The notes beneath the pieces were generated by a model. The model was not told the origin of the DNA. It made no database searches and saw only the letters and a program-made list of their open reading frames with translations. Made by a program: the position numbers and the translations under genes. DNA of 64,000 nucleotides from Fusibacter sp963666805 (GTDB lineage: Bacteria; Bacillota; Clostridia; Peptostreptococcales; Acidaminobacteraceae): positions 186,001-250,000 of the forward strand of contig CAXXWR010000001.1 of the NCBI GenBank assembly GCA_963666805.2. Reading direction: 5' to 3'. Below, piece after piece: positions 17,135-25,940 of this stretch (positions are counted from its first letter, which is position 1; every line of letters starts with the position of its first letter).

Positions 17135-18331
17135 ATGACCCAAAAAAGATACCTTGAAGATGCTTACATTCAGACATTTGAGGCTGATGTAACTGAAATT
17201 TCAACCTATAAAGAACACCCCGCAGTAATCCTTAATGAAACTTATTTCTATCCTTTAGGCGGTGGTCAACCTGCTGATATCGGTTTTATTAATGACCATG
17301 AAGTCATTGATGTTCAAATAGAAGATGGCATCATTTATCATCTTTTAAAAGAACCGATTCAGTCTTTACCTCAACGTGTCACTGGACACATCAATTTTGA
17401 AAGACGTTTTCACTACATGCAACAACATGCCGGTGAGCACATTTTATCAGCAAGTGCACTGAATTATTGCCAAGCTAAAACAGTTGGCTTCCATATTGGT
17501 TATGATTACGTGACGATTGACTTAGATTGTCCCATTTCGGAAAACGACGCTCAACAAATTGTTGAAAATGCCAATGCAGCGATCGTTAGAAATTTGGATA
17601 TCATTGCTCATTATCCCAGTTCGGAAGATCTTCTAAAAATGCCTCTGCGCAAACAACCCAAGGTGACTGAAAACGTACGTGTCATTGAAATTGATGGCTA
17701 CGATTTCTCTCCTTGTGGTGGAACTCACCCTAAAAAAACGGGCGAAATTGGCAGCCTATTTCTCATGAAAATGGAAAAGTATAAATCTGGAACACGTCTT
17801 ACCTTTATCTGTGGAAATGCAGCGGTTAGTCGCATTTTTAAGCATCAATCTATGCTCAATAGATTAGCTAGTCAACTCTCTTCACCTATTGATGACACCC
17901 TTAAAGCCCTGGACAGCTTACAAGGTCAGAACAAGCAACTTAAAAGTGAAAATGACCAACTCAAGCAATTGCTTTTAGACTTTGAAATTAAAGGCCATTT
18001 AGAAGCGATTCAACTTGAAAAAAGTGCTCCCTATTATCTCTTTCATAGTCAAGGCACGATGAAAGCTTTAAGAGAAACCGTTAATCAACTCACTGCTGAA
18101 TCTGATAAACTAATTATTGGTGTCTTTAAAGAAGAAAATAAAAAACACATGGTCATTGGTGCATCAGAATCCTGTCCATACAACGCCAAATTGCTTTTAG
18201 AAGCGATTAAAGACAAGTATCAAGTTCGTGGAGGGGGTCAAGCTAAAATGGCTCAAGGTGGTATTCACGCTTCTCTATCTTTAGATGGCTTATCACAAGA
18301 TATCAATCAGGCACTTGAAAAAATACAATAA
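17135..18331 (+). CDS. Alanyl-tRNA editing protein, AlaX-like with DHHA1 domain
   Basis: Free-standing editing domain that hydrolyses mischarged Ser- or Gly-tRNA(Ala). The zinc-binding motifs QQHAGEH and CGGTHPKKTGEIG are both present. A coiled linker (about residues 240-275) leads to a C-terminal DHHA1 domain with RGGGQAKMAQGG. The frame is open upstream to 17024, but GAGGAGG before the ATG at 17135 sets the start (398 residues). Upstream codons would give a spurious hydrophobic leader. It is transcribed on the plus strand and ends at a bidirectional hairpin. Confidence 0.93.
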   Translation: MTQKRYLEDAYIQTFEADVTEISTYKEHPAVILNETYFYPLGGGQPADIGFINDHEVIDVQIEDGIIYHLLKEPIQSLPQRVTGHINFERRFHYMQQHAGEHILSASALNYCQAKTVGFHIGYDYVTIDLDCPISENDAQQIVENANAAIVRNLDIIAHYPSSEDLLKMPLRKQPKVTENVRVIEIDGYDFSPCGGTHPKKTGEIGSLFLMKMEKYKSGTRLTFICGNAAVSRIFKHQSMLNRLASQLSSPIDDTLKALDSLQGQNKQLKSENDQLKQLLLDFEIKGHLEAIQLEKSAPYYLFHSQGTMKALRETVNQLTAESDKLIIGVFKEENKKHMVIGASESCPYNAKLLLEAIKDKYQVRGGGQAKMAQGGIHASLSLDGLSQDINQALEKIQ

Positions 18332-18374
18332 CGTCACTAGACGTTTACCTTTTTTAACCGTCCAATCATAAAAT

Positions 18375-18441
18375 AATCCTGTCTTAAAGGCCTATCCCGA
18401 TAACTCTTTTCTAGCAGGGAGGCTGACCTTAAGACAGGATT
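18375..18441. terminator. Large bidirectional hairpin between convergent genes
   Basis: AATCCTGTCTTAAAGG pairs with CCTTAAGACAGGATT (15 bp, one bulged A) around a 36-base loop with a possible inner TCCC/GGGA stem. T-rich tails follow on both strands. It can terminate alaX and the hydrolase gene. Confidence 0.8.
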
Positions 18442-18456
18442 TATTTGTCTCAACTC

Positions 18457-19374
18457 TTATTCTAAGTTTGAAATCCAGCGGTCAATATCCATAAAGACCT
18501 CTTCACGATTAAGTTCATTTAAAATTTCATGTCGTCCCGATGGATAGAGCTTCATTTGTGTATCAAATCCATGATTATCATAATAAGCCTTCGTTTTATG
18601 AACCCCTTTCCCATAATCGCCTACTGGATCTGAATCACCTGATAAAATCAACATGGGTAAATTCGATTTATAAGTGCCCACTTCATAATCTTTGTACAAA
18701 ATACGTATAAGATTATGCGTAAAGGTATAAAAATAACCAACTGGATGAACTTGCCCACAATAATCATCATCAATGTACGCATCAACAATGTCATTATCTC
18801 TCGTCAGCCAATCAAAATCTGTTCTCTGATTATCAATTTTTTTATTGTACCCCCCAAAAGTAAGTCGATCAATGAAAGGAGATATGTATTCGGGTCCCTT
18901 TTGATTCATCATTCGCTTTGACATCCAGTTGCCTATCCGTAAGAGCGTCTTTTGGGTATAACCTGTTCCGGATAAAATAACACCATCAATTTCATGACTG
19001 TAATCAATTAAAAAATCCCTGACTAAAAAAGACCCCATACTATGTCCTAGAACATAAATCGAAGCACTAGGATAATCCCTTTTAGCAATATCAACTGTTT
19101 GCTTCAAATCTTCTTTCATCCGAAACCAGCCATCTTCCCCTAGACATCCTAATTTTTCTTGAGTGATAGCCGTTTGACCATGGCCTCTTTGGTCGATGCC
19201 ATAAACGGCATAACCCTTGTCTAGTAAATAATTGGCAAAAACTTCATAACGCGCTATAGTTTCAGCCATTCCATGTGAAATGACCAAGACCTTGTCTTCT
19301 ACTTGGTCATTCCTCCATTTGTAACCCTGAATAACCAGTTCATCAAAAGAATTAAAACTGAATTTTTCTTTCAT
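18457..19374 (-). CDS. Alpha/beta hydrolase, monoglyceride lipase/lysophospholipase type
   Basis: Serine hydrolase with the fold of bacterial monoacylglycerol lipases. VISHGMAE forms the oxyanion region, GHSMGS carries the nucleophile serine, and DSDPVGDYGKG and GRHEILNE supply the likely Asp and His. DQRGHGQT is typical of this subgroup. The start at 19374 is preceded by a strong GGGGAGG, giving 305 residues. No signal peptide is visible. The substrate cannot be told from sequence. Confidence 0.88.
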   Translation of the reverse strand: MKEKFSFNSFDELVIQGYKWRNDQVEDKVLVISHGMAETIARYEVFANYLLDKGYAVYGIDQRGHGQTAITQEKLGCLGEDGWFRMKEDLKQTVDIAKRDYPSASIYVLGHSMGSFLVRDFLIDYSHEIDGVILSGTGYTQKTLLRIGNWMSKRMMNQKGPEYISPFIDRLTFGGYNKKIDNQRTDFDWLTRDNDIVDAYIDDDYCGQVHPVGYFYTFTHNLIRILYKDYEVGTYKSNLPMLILSGDSDPVGDYGKGVHKTKAYYDNHGFDTQMKLYPSGRHEILNELNREEVFMDIDRWISNLE

Positions 19375-19443
19375 TGTGTAGCCTCCCCTCCTCAAAATAC
19401 TTATAAACACTTTATATCATATTATAACATTTTAAGGAGACTA

Positions 19444-19472
19444 TTTTAAGGCTCCTGTATTTGTGATAAAAT
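19444..19472 (+). promoter_or_regulatory. Promoter of plsY and tRNA-Sec
   Basis: TTTTAA (19444-19449) and TAAAAT (19467-19472) are 17 bases apart. The -10 sits in TGATAAAAT, the same core as the rpsT promoter. It would drive plsY and the tRNA-Sec just behind it. Confidence 0.5.
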
Positions 19473-19504
19473 AGTAAGGTACGATTTTACTATTGGGAGG
19501 CATT

Positions 19505-20098
19505 ATGGCTATATTTATTATTGTAATGGCATATCTCATTGGTAGTATTCCTTTTTCTTATATCATTCCTAAGATCCTTGGTGCAATTGATATAAGAGAA
19601 CATGGGAGTGGCAATACCGGTACTACGAATGTGATACGTACATTAGGGTTAAAAGTAGGTATTCTTGCTTTTATCGGCGACTTTTTTAAAGGAATTATTC
19701 CTTCATTGATTGGCCTTCATTTGATGGGGCTAACCGGTGGTATTCTCGGTGCTGCTTTTGCAGTAATTGGACATTGTTATTCTGTGTGGTTAGGTTTTAA
19801 GGGCGGCAAAGGAATTGCAACTTCTGCGGGTGTTTTATTGATTTTATTTCCTAAGGTTCTTTTAGTGCTCCTTTTTGTGCAGTTTGGTATTATCTTCTTA
19901 ACACGGTATATGTCACTTGCTTCTTTGACCAGTGCTATACTCCTTCCCCTACTCACTTGGTTGATGGGCTATCCATTACCCCTTGTCGGCTTTGGTTTAG
20001 GGCTTGGACTCTTTGTAATCTATAAACATAGGGCAAATATCAACCGTCTTGTCCACGGTGAAGAAAATAAACTTAATTTTGGTAAAAAGAAACAATAG
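19505..20098 (+). CDS. plsY: Acyl-phosphate:glycerol-3-phosphate acyltransferase PlsY
   Basis: Membrane enzyme that starts phospholipid synthesis by moving an acyl group from acyl phosphate to glycerol-3-phosphate. The conserved motifs are GSGNTGTTN (about residues 37-45) and FKGGKGIATSAG. Several TM helices are visible. The ATG at 19505 is preceded by GGGAGG, giving 197 residues. The stop codon is only five bases before tRNA-Sec, so both are probably on one transcript. Confidence 0.96.
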   Translation: MAIFIIVMAYLIGSIPFSYIIPKILGAIDIREHGSGNTGTTNVIRTLGLKVGILAFIGDFFKGIIPSLIGLHLMGLTGGILGAAFAVIGHCYSVWLGFKGGKGIATSAGVLLILFPKVLLVLLFVQFGIIFLTRYMSLASLTSAILLPLLTWLMGYPLPLVGFGLGLGLFVIYKHRANINRLVHGEENKLNFGKKKQ

Positions 20099-20103
20099 AC
20101 TTT

Positions 20104-20200
20104 GGGGGTAGATAGGTGCTGGTGTTCCTTCTAGTCTTCAAAACTAGTATGAGGAGTTTAGAGCTTCTTGGGTGGGTTCGATTCCCACGTACCCTCGCCA
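20104..20200 (+). tRNA. selC: tRNA-Sec, anticodon TCA
   Basis: Selenocysteine tRNA, the substrate of SelA and partner of SelB. It shows the hallmark shape: an extended acceptor arm (7 bp plus a G-G at the eighth position) on a 5-bp T stem, a 6-position D stem closing on a four-base TGGT loop, the anticodon loop CTTCAAA and a long variable arm (GAGGAG with CTTCTT). The T loop is TTCGATT and CCA is encoded. The length of 97 bases fits tRNA-Sec. It follows plsY by five bases. Confidence 0.95.
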
Positions 20201-20235
20201 TTTTAAGTACACAATAAAATCTATTTTAGACATTA

Positions 20236-20267
20236 AAAAAAAGCTATTGATTAATCAATAGCTTTTT
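20236..20267. terminator. Bidirectional terminator after tRNA-Sec
   Basis: AAGCTATTGATT and its reverse complement form a nearly loop-free palindrome flanked by A-run and T-run. It can end the plsY/tRNA-Sec transcript and the opposing 147-residue gene. Confidence 0.85.
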
Positions 20268-20321
20268 TAGTACCAAGTTTTTCAATCTGTCGAACGGTTA
20301 CGGTTACACTTATTATTTCTT

Positions 20322-20765
20322 TTAGAAATGATATTCGACTTGATAGAACTCTTGATCTAAAATGTTGTCTAGTGTACGAATCACTTTGAATCCTGACTTT
20401 TCAAAAGAAGCTTTGTCGCTATCTCTTATGTCATCAAAAACGATAGTATCAAAACCTTCATATTTTCTCATTTGACCTATCCAAGTCATCAGTGAATCTG
20501 TTTGTGGTATCATGTAATGTTTGACATTAAAACGGTCATTATTGACCATAGAACCACCGATAAAACCAACGTAATCGGCACTTGAATCTTCGTTGTTTTC
20601 ATCTTCTATAAGTACATAAAGACGACCCTGTGTCTTACTGTATACTGCTTGTGCAACATTAATCAGATTGCCAATGTCTGATTGGATGAGAACTGCTCTA
20701 AACAGGCTTGCTAATTTCTCATCTTCATAAATCTCATGTGATGCCGTTATTTTTTTGAGCTTCAT
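20322..20765 (-). CDS. Small protein with possible GNAT acetyltransferase-like fold
   Basis: A 147-residue soluble protein. The order of elements (RLYVLIEDEN, YVGFIGGSMV, YEGFDTIVFDDI, ASFEKSGFKVI, QEFYQVEYHF) resembles a GNAT fold, but the acetyl-CoA loop R/QxxGxG/A is not clear, so activity is uncertain. GGGGAG precedes the ATG. The AEC transporter gene lies 21 bases upstream on the same strand, so the two may be co-transcribed. Confidence 0.7.
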   Translation of the reverse strand: MKLKKITASHEIYEDEKLASLFRAVLIQSDIGNLINVAQAVYSKTQGRLYVLIEDENNEDSSADYVGFIGGSMVNNDRFNVKHYMIPQTDSLMTWIGQMRKYEGFDTIVFDDIRDSDKASFEKSGFKVIRTLDNILDQEFYQVEYHF

Positions 20766-20786
20766 GATTGATCGCTCCCCTTTCCT

Positions 20787-21698
20787 TTAAAACAGTAGCA
20801 TAATCAGTACTGTCATTGTAATTCCACTTAATAAAGTAGAAAGAAATACCGTTTGTGAAGCAAATTCTGAATCGCCATCAAATTCAATTGCCAATAGAAC
20901 AGAGTTAACTGCTGATGGTGCCGCTGCTCCAACGATTAGTATTTTAGAAACTGTTGGATCCCAGTTTAAAAAGTATAAAGCGACAAAGGCCATTAAAGGT
21001 GAAAGAATCAATCTAAAAAATACTGTAAATAAAACAAGTTTGTCTTTCCACTGAATTTTTGTTTCACATAGTTGTGCCCCTAATGTAAAGAGCGCAAGTG
21101 GTACAACACCTTGTGCCAGAATATCAATTGTTGCTTCTAAAGGCAGTCCAATGGATAGGTGAACCCCTCTGAATAAAAACCCAATTAATATGGCATAGAT
21201 AATTGGCATTTTAGTTAATTGTTTTAAAATAGCAACACCCTTTAATTTACTTCCGCTAGCATTATATAAGCCAACTGTACTGGTTAACAAATTAGTTGTT
21301 AACATAACAATCATATGCACACTTAAGGCAAAATCAGATTGAAAGAGTAAAGTAATCAAAGGAATACCATAGTTTCCCATATTTCGCAGTGTCACACCGT
21401 TAACAAATGCCATTTCTGTCGAACGGGGTGTTTTGGTTACCCTCGCGATGATTTTAGATAAAATCAATTGAGAAAAGAAAATAAATAAAGTGAAGACGAC
21501 GATCTGTGAAATCAAGGTCTTCTCAAGTGTACTCGTATAAATCTTTTGGAAAATAAGTGCCGGTATAAAGATATAAATTTGTACACGTGTGAGGGTTTTA
21601 ATATCAAGTTTAAAACGTTTTTGAACAATAAACCCTATCCCAATTTGAATGAAAATGGGCAATAGAATATTAATAAAAATAGTAAAAAAATTAGTCAA
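20787..21698 (-). CDS. AEC family transporter (auxin efflux carrier type)
   Basis: Integral membrane permease of the bile acid/auxin efflux superfamily, with about ten TM helices. Bacterial members move malate, other small organic acids or are of unknown substrate. The duplicated five-helix layout is seen, and the last helices carry VGAAAPSAVNSVLLAIEF, typical of the family. The start is TTG at 21696-21698 with GAGG six bases upstream. The 147-residue gene follows. Confidence 0.88.
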   Translation of the reverse strand: MTNFFTIFINILLPIFIQIGIGFIVQKRFKLDIKTLTRVQIYIFIPALIFQKIYTSTLEKTLISQIVVFTLFIFFSQLILSKIIARVTKTPRSTEMAFVNGVTLRNMGNYGIPLITLLFQSDFALSVHMIVMLTTNLLTSTVGLYNASGSKLKGVAILKQLTKMPIIYAILIGFLFRGVHLSIGLPLEATIDILAQGVVPLALFTLGAQLCETKIQWKDKLVLFTVFFRLILSPLMAFVALYFLNWDPTVSKILIVGAAAPSAVNSVLLAIEFDGDSEFASQTVFLSTLLSGITMTVLIMLLF

Positions 21699-21837
21699 AC
21701 CATACCTCGCTGTGTCTTAAAATGCTCCAAGTCACTATGGACAATGCTGGAACGCCGTTTGTTCAATGCCCACTGACTCATCATTTTCTCTCTTCTTATA
21801 ATAACCATCAGAAGACATCAAACGAAAATTGACTGAT

Positions 21838-21880
21838 CAAAAAAGTGTAACCTTGAGAGAAATTCCCCCCCAAGGTTATA
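21838..21880 (-). terminator. Terminator after the SLH-GH18 gene
   Basis: AACCTTG and CAAGGTT arms enclose a loop with a run of C, and CACTTTTTTG follows on the minus strand. The rest of the 261-base gap (21699-21959) shows nothing further that I can name. Confidence 0.75.
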
Positions 21881-21959
21881 TTTACAAAACTGTCAGTACA
21901 ACTTAGGGGTTAAGAATTTCCTCATTATTATCTCACACCTTATAAGTTGTTGTCTAGAA

Positions 21960-23552
21960 CTACTGATAATATTTTTCTATGATATGATTCCAAATGTCAA
22001 AATACGCGACTGAATCATCATTAGGAATTGTCCCTAATCGCCAAAACGAAAAGTTTTTAATCCCGAATTTTAAACTTAAATCTATTTTAGCATCAATACT
22101 TCTTGAATCTTCATACCATATCATATTACGCGTTTGATCCTCTTCGTTGTAATAAACGAGATAAGGACTTTCTAAATCCGTTGAATACGTTGGTTCTTCA
22201 CCCTTCTTAATCCGATCCGCTATTGCAGAATAGGTCGGTGTATAAGGTCTACTATTGATAATTTTTCCATCTTGTAATTTCCACTGAGCTGAATCCATAG
22301 AAAACTGTATAATAATTTTACTTTTATCTTGAACACCCTTATCTGAATCAGTCATCGCCTCTAGTGCATAATAAATTTCATTAATAGGCGCAAGTGGTGT
22401 AATGCTCATTCCTGCATCCATTTCATCTTGTGTTAATTGCTTGGCAGCATAATCATGTGCCATTAATATAACATAATCAGCTAAACGTCCAATGGATTTA
22501 AAATCATAACCATCATAATAAGCAATGCCTGCTTTTCTAACGGGTTGTACTGCTACTAATAAATCCGCGTTATAAAAATCAAGCCTTACTTTTAATGAAG
22601 ATAAAAAGAGATTAAATTGTTTTGCCTTGTCTTTCCCTTTAAAGCCTTCAAAATCAATAAGAACACCATCATAAGGTATATCTTGAGCATTGTTTTCAAC
22701 ATTAACAACTATTTTTGAAACGACCTTATCTAAATTATCAGGAGACTGAAAAATATAATCGGACAACTTCACACTTTTGTTGTCAATGGTTATAATATCA
22801 TCTTTTAAAGAAACCATCAGATATTTTTTGGCATTTGCCTTGTCAGCAGCAGTAATTGCTTCTGAATACCCAAGAGGCACTTTGTATTCATTTTTATTTT
22901 CACTGGTTGAATTAAGCAAAATTTGATTGGTTGCAGCTGAATATTCTAGCCTAGACCAACCGTAAATCACATAATTGACATCTTTAATCATATCAATTTG
23001 GCTGTATGAGCTAATGGCATAATACGTCCCTAATGCTTCTGGCTTAGCAAGATGCAAACGGTCTACATGATAAATCATCGCCAATGCCTCTTCAAATTTC
23101 AAAGAATCATTTGGTCTAAACCTGCCATTACTTGAAGGGCTAATAACCCCAAAATCAAGTGCCATTTTATATTCAGCAATATGACTGTTTACATCTGTAT
23201 AAGGTAAAGAAAATTTGGCCAAATCTTTAATAATACTATCGTAATGGTATAGACCCGCTATAACGACAACGGCCTCTTGACGTGTAATTGTCTTATCTTT
23301 ATCCAGTTTAGGAATCTCAAAACTTGAATCAATTCTATTTAATAACGAAACAAATTGATTATAAGTAATCGCTTCTCCTAATTGATAGGGATCATCCTCA
23401 AGCAATATTTTTCTTGCTTCAAGAGATTGTGCTAAAGAGTATGCCCAGTGTGTTTCATCTATTTTCCCATTGAATGCGGTATCAGCAAAAGTTGGTAAAA
23501 AAGATGATAGTAAAAGTATCATAATGATTAAAATCACAAAGGATTTCTTCAA
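21960..23552 (-). CDS. SLH-domain glycoside hydrolase family 18 protein
   Basis: Secreted cell-wall protein. A signal peptide (residues 1-23, ending TFA) is followed by S-layer homology repeats at about 35-175 (HWAYSLAQSLEAR, YKMALDFGVISPSSNGRFRPND) and a GH18 domain with YDGVLIDFEGF near residue 305, the catalytic DxE motif. Related proteins are N-acetylglucosaminidases acting on peptidoglycan or spore cortex. The start is TTG at 23552, with AGGAAGGTGA upstream. It lies behind a GerMN gene and a two-component system, but a promoter-like site in the gap suggests separate expression. Confidence 0.88.
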   Translation of the reverse strand: MKKSFVILIIMILLLSSFLPTFADTAFNGKIDETHWAYSLAQSLEARKILLEDDPYQLGEAITYNQFVSLLNRIDSSFEIPKLDKDKTITRQEAVVVIAGLYHYDSIIKDLAKFSLPYTDVNSHIAEYKMALDFGVISPSSNGRFRPNDSLKFEEALAMIYHVDRLHLAKPEALGTYYAISSYSQIDMIKDVNYVIYGWSRLEYSAATNQILLNSTSENKNEYKVPLGYSEAITAADKANAKKYLMVSLKDDIITIDNKSVKLSDYIFQSPDNLDKVVSKIVVNVENNAQDIPYDGVLIDFEGFKGKDKAKQFNLFLSSLKVRLDFYNADLLVAVQPVRKAGIAYYDGYDFKSIGRLADYVILMAHDYAAKQLTQDEMDAGMSITPLAPINEIYYALEAMTDSDKGVQDKSKIIIQFSMDSAQWKLQDGKIINSRPYTPTYSAIADRIKKGEEPTYSTDLESPYLVYYNEEDQTRNMIWYEDSRSIDAKIDLSLKFGIKNFSFWRLGTIPNDDSVAYFDIWNHIIEKYYQ

Positions 23553-23586
23553 AATTCATCACCTTCCTAAATCTCATTTTTCTTTC

Positions 23587-23615
23587 ATTATAACTGATTT
23601 AAGTTACGATGACAT
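23587..23615 (-). promoter_or_regulatory. Possible promoter of the SLH-GH18 gene
   Basis: TATAAT (23587-23592) is a perfect -10, 17 bases from ATGTCA, a four-of-six match to -35. It lies in the 91-base gap after the GerMN gene. Confidence 0.4.
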
Positions 23616-23643
23616 GACATTTAGATTACAAATCCACCGCGTC

Positions 23644-24507
23644 TTAATTTTTTAACAAATCAATCTTGAACTCACCATTTTCTTTCACAAGTGTCCAGTG
23701 CTTATAGAAATGAACGGTATAACTATTTTCACTCGTCTGTTTGATGAATTTAATATAAATGATCTGCTTGTCCGAATAGGTTTTTGTAAAATATAAATCA
23801 CGTGTAAAACCAGAGGTTTCTTGGGAGAGTTCATCAGCATATTTAAGAAAATCATTAAAGTCATATACCAATTTAGAATTGTCAGTTAAAAGTTCATAAG
23901 CTAAATCTTCTCTAGATGCATTAATTTCATCAATAAACTGAACGGCAATATCAGCAGATGTCTTCTCTTTAATAAAATTCAAACTTTCAATTCTAGGCAA
24001 TGGATCTTGTAGATTATAACCCAAAATTGAATTATCAAGATACTCCCCGTCAAATAAAAATTGCACATCAAAAACACGTTTAATTTCCGTGAGAGAATTA
24101 ACAATTGACCATAAAAAGAGGTCTAATCGCTCACTGCTCCACATTTCTGAATTAATAATATCACTTGAAAGATTAATGTAACATGTATTGTTAATCGTTT
24201 CAATGGATATAACACTGGCACCAAAATCAAACATGCTTTGATACTTCGTATTTTTAGGTCCATCTTTAATGGTATCAATAACGGCTTGCTCAAAATGACT
24301 ATCTACCACATCTATTTTACGATTTTCACTCCTCAAGGCATTATCATAGACAAAATATACTTTTGTTGTCAGCTGAATGGCATCTGCTTGGGGTGCTATA
24401 TAATCACTGTCATCCAAATTGGGGAAAACAAGGGTCATATTTAAGCCATAGACCACTATCAGTAAAATCATTACCACTAAGATTGACATTCTAATTGGAA
24501 ATTTCAT
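23644..24507 (-). CDS. Membrane-anchored GerMN-domain protein
   Basis: One N-terminal TM helix (residues about 7-27) anchors an extracytoplasmic protein of 287 residues. Residues about 45-160 match the GerMN pattern: KVYFVYDNALRSENRK, IDTIKDGP, NTCYINLSSD, SIVNSLTEIKRVFDVQFLFDG. GerMN domains occur in spore germination and sporulation proteins and in lipoproteins encoded next to WalK/MtrB-type kinases. AGGAGGACAC precedes the ATG. It starts eight bases after the kinase stop, so it belongs to the same operon and may influence the kinase at the membrane. Confidence 0.85.
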   Translation of the reverse strand: MKFPIRMSILVVMILLIVVYGLNMTLVFPNLDDSDYIAPQADAIQLTTKVYFVYDNALRSENRKIDVVDSHFEQAVIDTIKDGPKNTKYQSMFDFGASVISIETINNTCYINLSSDIINSEMWSSERLDLFLWSIVNSLTEIKRVFDVQFLFDGEYLDNSILGYNLQDPLPRIESLNFIKEKTSADIAVQFIDEINASREDLAYELLTDNSKLVYDFNDFLKYADELSQETSGFTRDLYFTKTYSDKQIIYIKFIKQTSENSYTVHFYKHWTLVKENGEFKIDLLKN

Positions 24508-24515
24508 GTGTCCTC

Positions 24516-25940
24516 CTATATTTTCGGTAATTGAATAGAAACAGATGTACCACCTGTATTATTCGCTGATACCGCAATCAAGCCTTGATGCAGCTGAACG
24601 ATTTGTTGTGCAATAGAGAGTCCCAACCCTGTACCACCTGTTTTTCGCGTTCTTGCTTCATCTACTCTGTAGAAACGATCAAAAATATAGGGAATATCCT
24701 TTTCAGGAATACCAATGCCATTGTCATTGACATTAATATGAATATTATCTTTTCCATCAATAAGCTCAATCCATACTTTCCCGTTTTCAGGAGTGTATTT
24801 AACAGCATTACCAACAATATTAAGTAAGCATTGTTGCATTTTCTCTTGGTCTAAATTAATCTGTATACGGTTATCTGATATAAAGCTTACTTCTATTTGT
24901 TTTTTATGAGCAATCGGTTTAATGGTTTTAATCACTTTTTCAATCAAATAGTTAACATAGGTAATGCTCATATCGAGCTCTAACTCTTCTTTTTCTATCC
25001 TTACGAGATAGAGTAAACTATCAATAATATGATTTAGTCGCTCAACCTCTGAATTAATATCGCCTAAAAATTCTCTATAAACAGGTTCATCCCAATGCTC
25101 TTTGGAAAGTAAGGTTTCAGAAACGATTTTCATACTGGTCATAGGCGTACGAAGCTCATGAGACACATTTGATACAAATTTTTTGCGCCTATCATCAACT
25201 TGATAAAGTTGCGTTGACATCAAATTAAAGGATTGGGTCAATTCAGCAATTTCATCATTGCCCTCTACCTCTACACGGGTTTCGTAATTTCCTAAAGTAA
25301 TACTTTTCACTGATTCTGTTAACTTTTCAATCGGCGTCGCAATAATCTCTGAGAAAAACAAACTGATAACCATTGAAATCACAATACTCACCGAATAAAT
25401 AATCATAAGCCGTTCAATAATACGGTCGACACTTAAAATGGTGTCATTGGCATTGATTGTCATAAATGAAACCCCTATTATTTCATTATCTTCAATCAGA
25501 GGGACCGCAGAATAAATAACATAATCGTTCCCATGTTGATAAAGCTTGGAAGCACTTCCATTATTAAATGCCCGTTGAATCTCTACATTTGAAACCGTCG
25601 AATCAACCATGGAATCAAATGAATCAATCAGAACTTTACCGCCTTCATCAATCAATAAAGTACGACCACCATAGTCAAAAGTATGTTCTTTGACAATATC
25701 GTCAATATAATTACGCGTATAAGTATTTTGAACATTAGGAATAAAGGGTGCTAATTGAGAAGCGATGATATTATTTTGTGCCAATAAATTGGCTTCCGCT
25801 TCAGCAATATTACTCTTAATTAAAAAATCCCTAATAAAAACAGTACTCAGTACTAATATAAATGTGATTAATAATAAATAGGTGGAAACAAGTTTCCACC
25901 TAATACTTTTAAAGAACTCTTTTCTTTTTATTTTTAAAAT
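24516..25940 (-). CDS. Sensor histidine kinase (WalK/ResE type) with probable non-AUG start
   Basis: Membrane kinase that should phosphorylate the response regulator just upstream. Layout in full numbering: TM1 about 17-37, extracytoplasmic sensor about 40-175, TM2 about 178-200, HAMP, HisKA with SNVSHELRTPM near residue 260, HATPase with NAVKYTP, DNGIGIP and GLGLSIAQQ. The first ordinary start (TTG, 25784) would remove TM1. Codons between the in-frame TAA at about 25964 and that TTG include no ATG, GTG or TTG. ATT at 25938-25940, with GGGGAG nine bases upstream, best fits a 474-residue protein; ATA at 25931 is the alternative. The gene overlaps the regulator's end by 32 bases. Confidence 0.85.
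   Translation of the reverse strand: MLKIKRKEFFKSIRWKLVSTYLLLITFILVLSTVFIRDFLIKSNIAEAEANLLAQNNIIASQLAPFIPNVQNTYTRNYIDDIVKEHTFDYGGRTLLIDEGGKVLIDSFDSMVDSTVSNVEIQRAFNNGSASKLYQHGNDYVIYSAVPLIEDNEIIGVSFMTINANDTILSVDRIIERLMIIYSVSIVISMVISLFFSEIIATPIEKLTESVKSITLGNYETRVEVEGNDEIAELTQSFNLMSTQLYQVDDRRKKFVSNVSHELRTPMTSMKIVSETLLSKEHWDEPVYREFLGDINSEVERLNHIIDSLLYLVRIEKEELELDMSITYVNYLIEKVIKTIKPIAHKKQIEVSFISDNRIQINLDQEKMQQCLLNIVGNAVKYTPENGKVWIELIDGKDNIHINVNDNGIGIPEKDIPYIFDRFYRVDEARTRKTGGTGLGLSIAQQIVQLHQGLIAVSANNTGGTSVSIQLPKI
25880..25901 (-). repeat. Perfect inverted repeat at the kinase start
   Basis: AGGTGGAAAC and GTTTCCACCT are separated by two bases and lie eight bases past the regulator stop codon, inside codons 14-20 of the kinase. 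ATTTATTATT follows on the minus strand. It could be an attenuator or a structure that affects kinase translation. All this is inference from the sequence. Confidence 0.65.
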
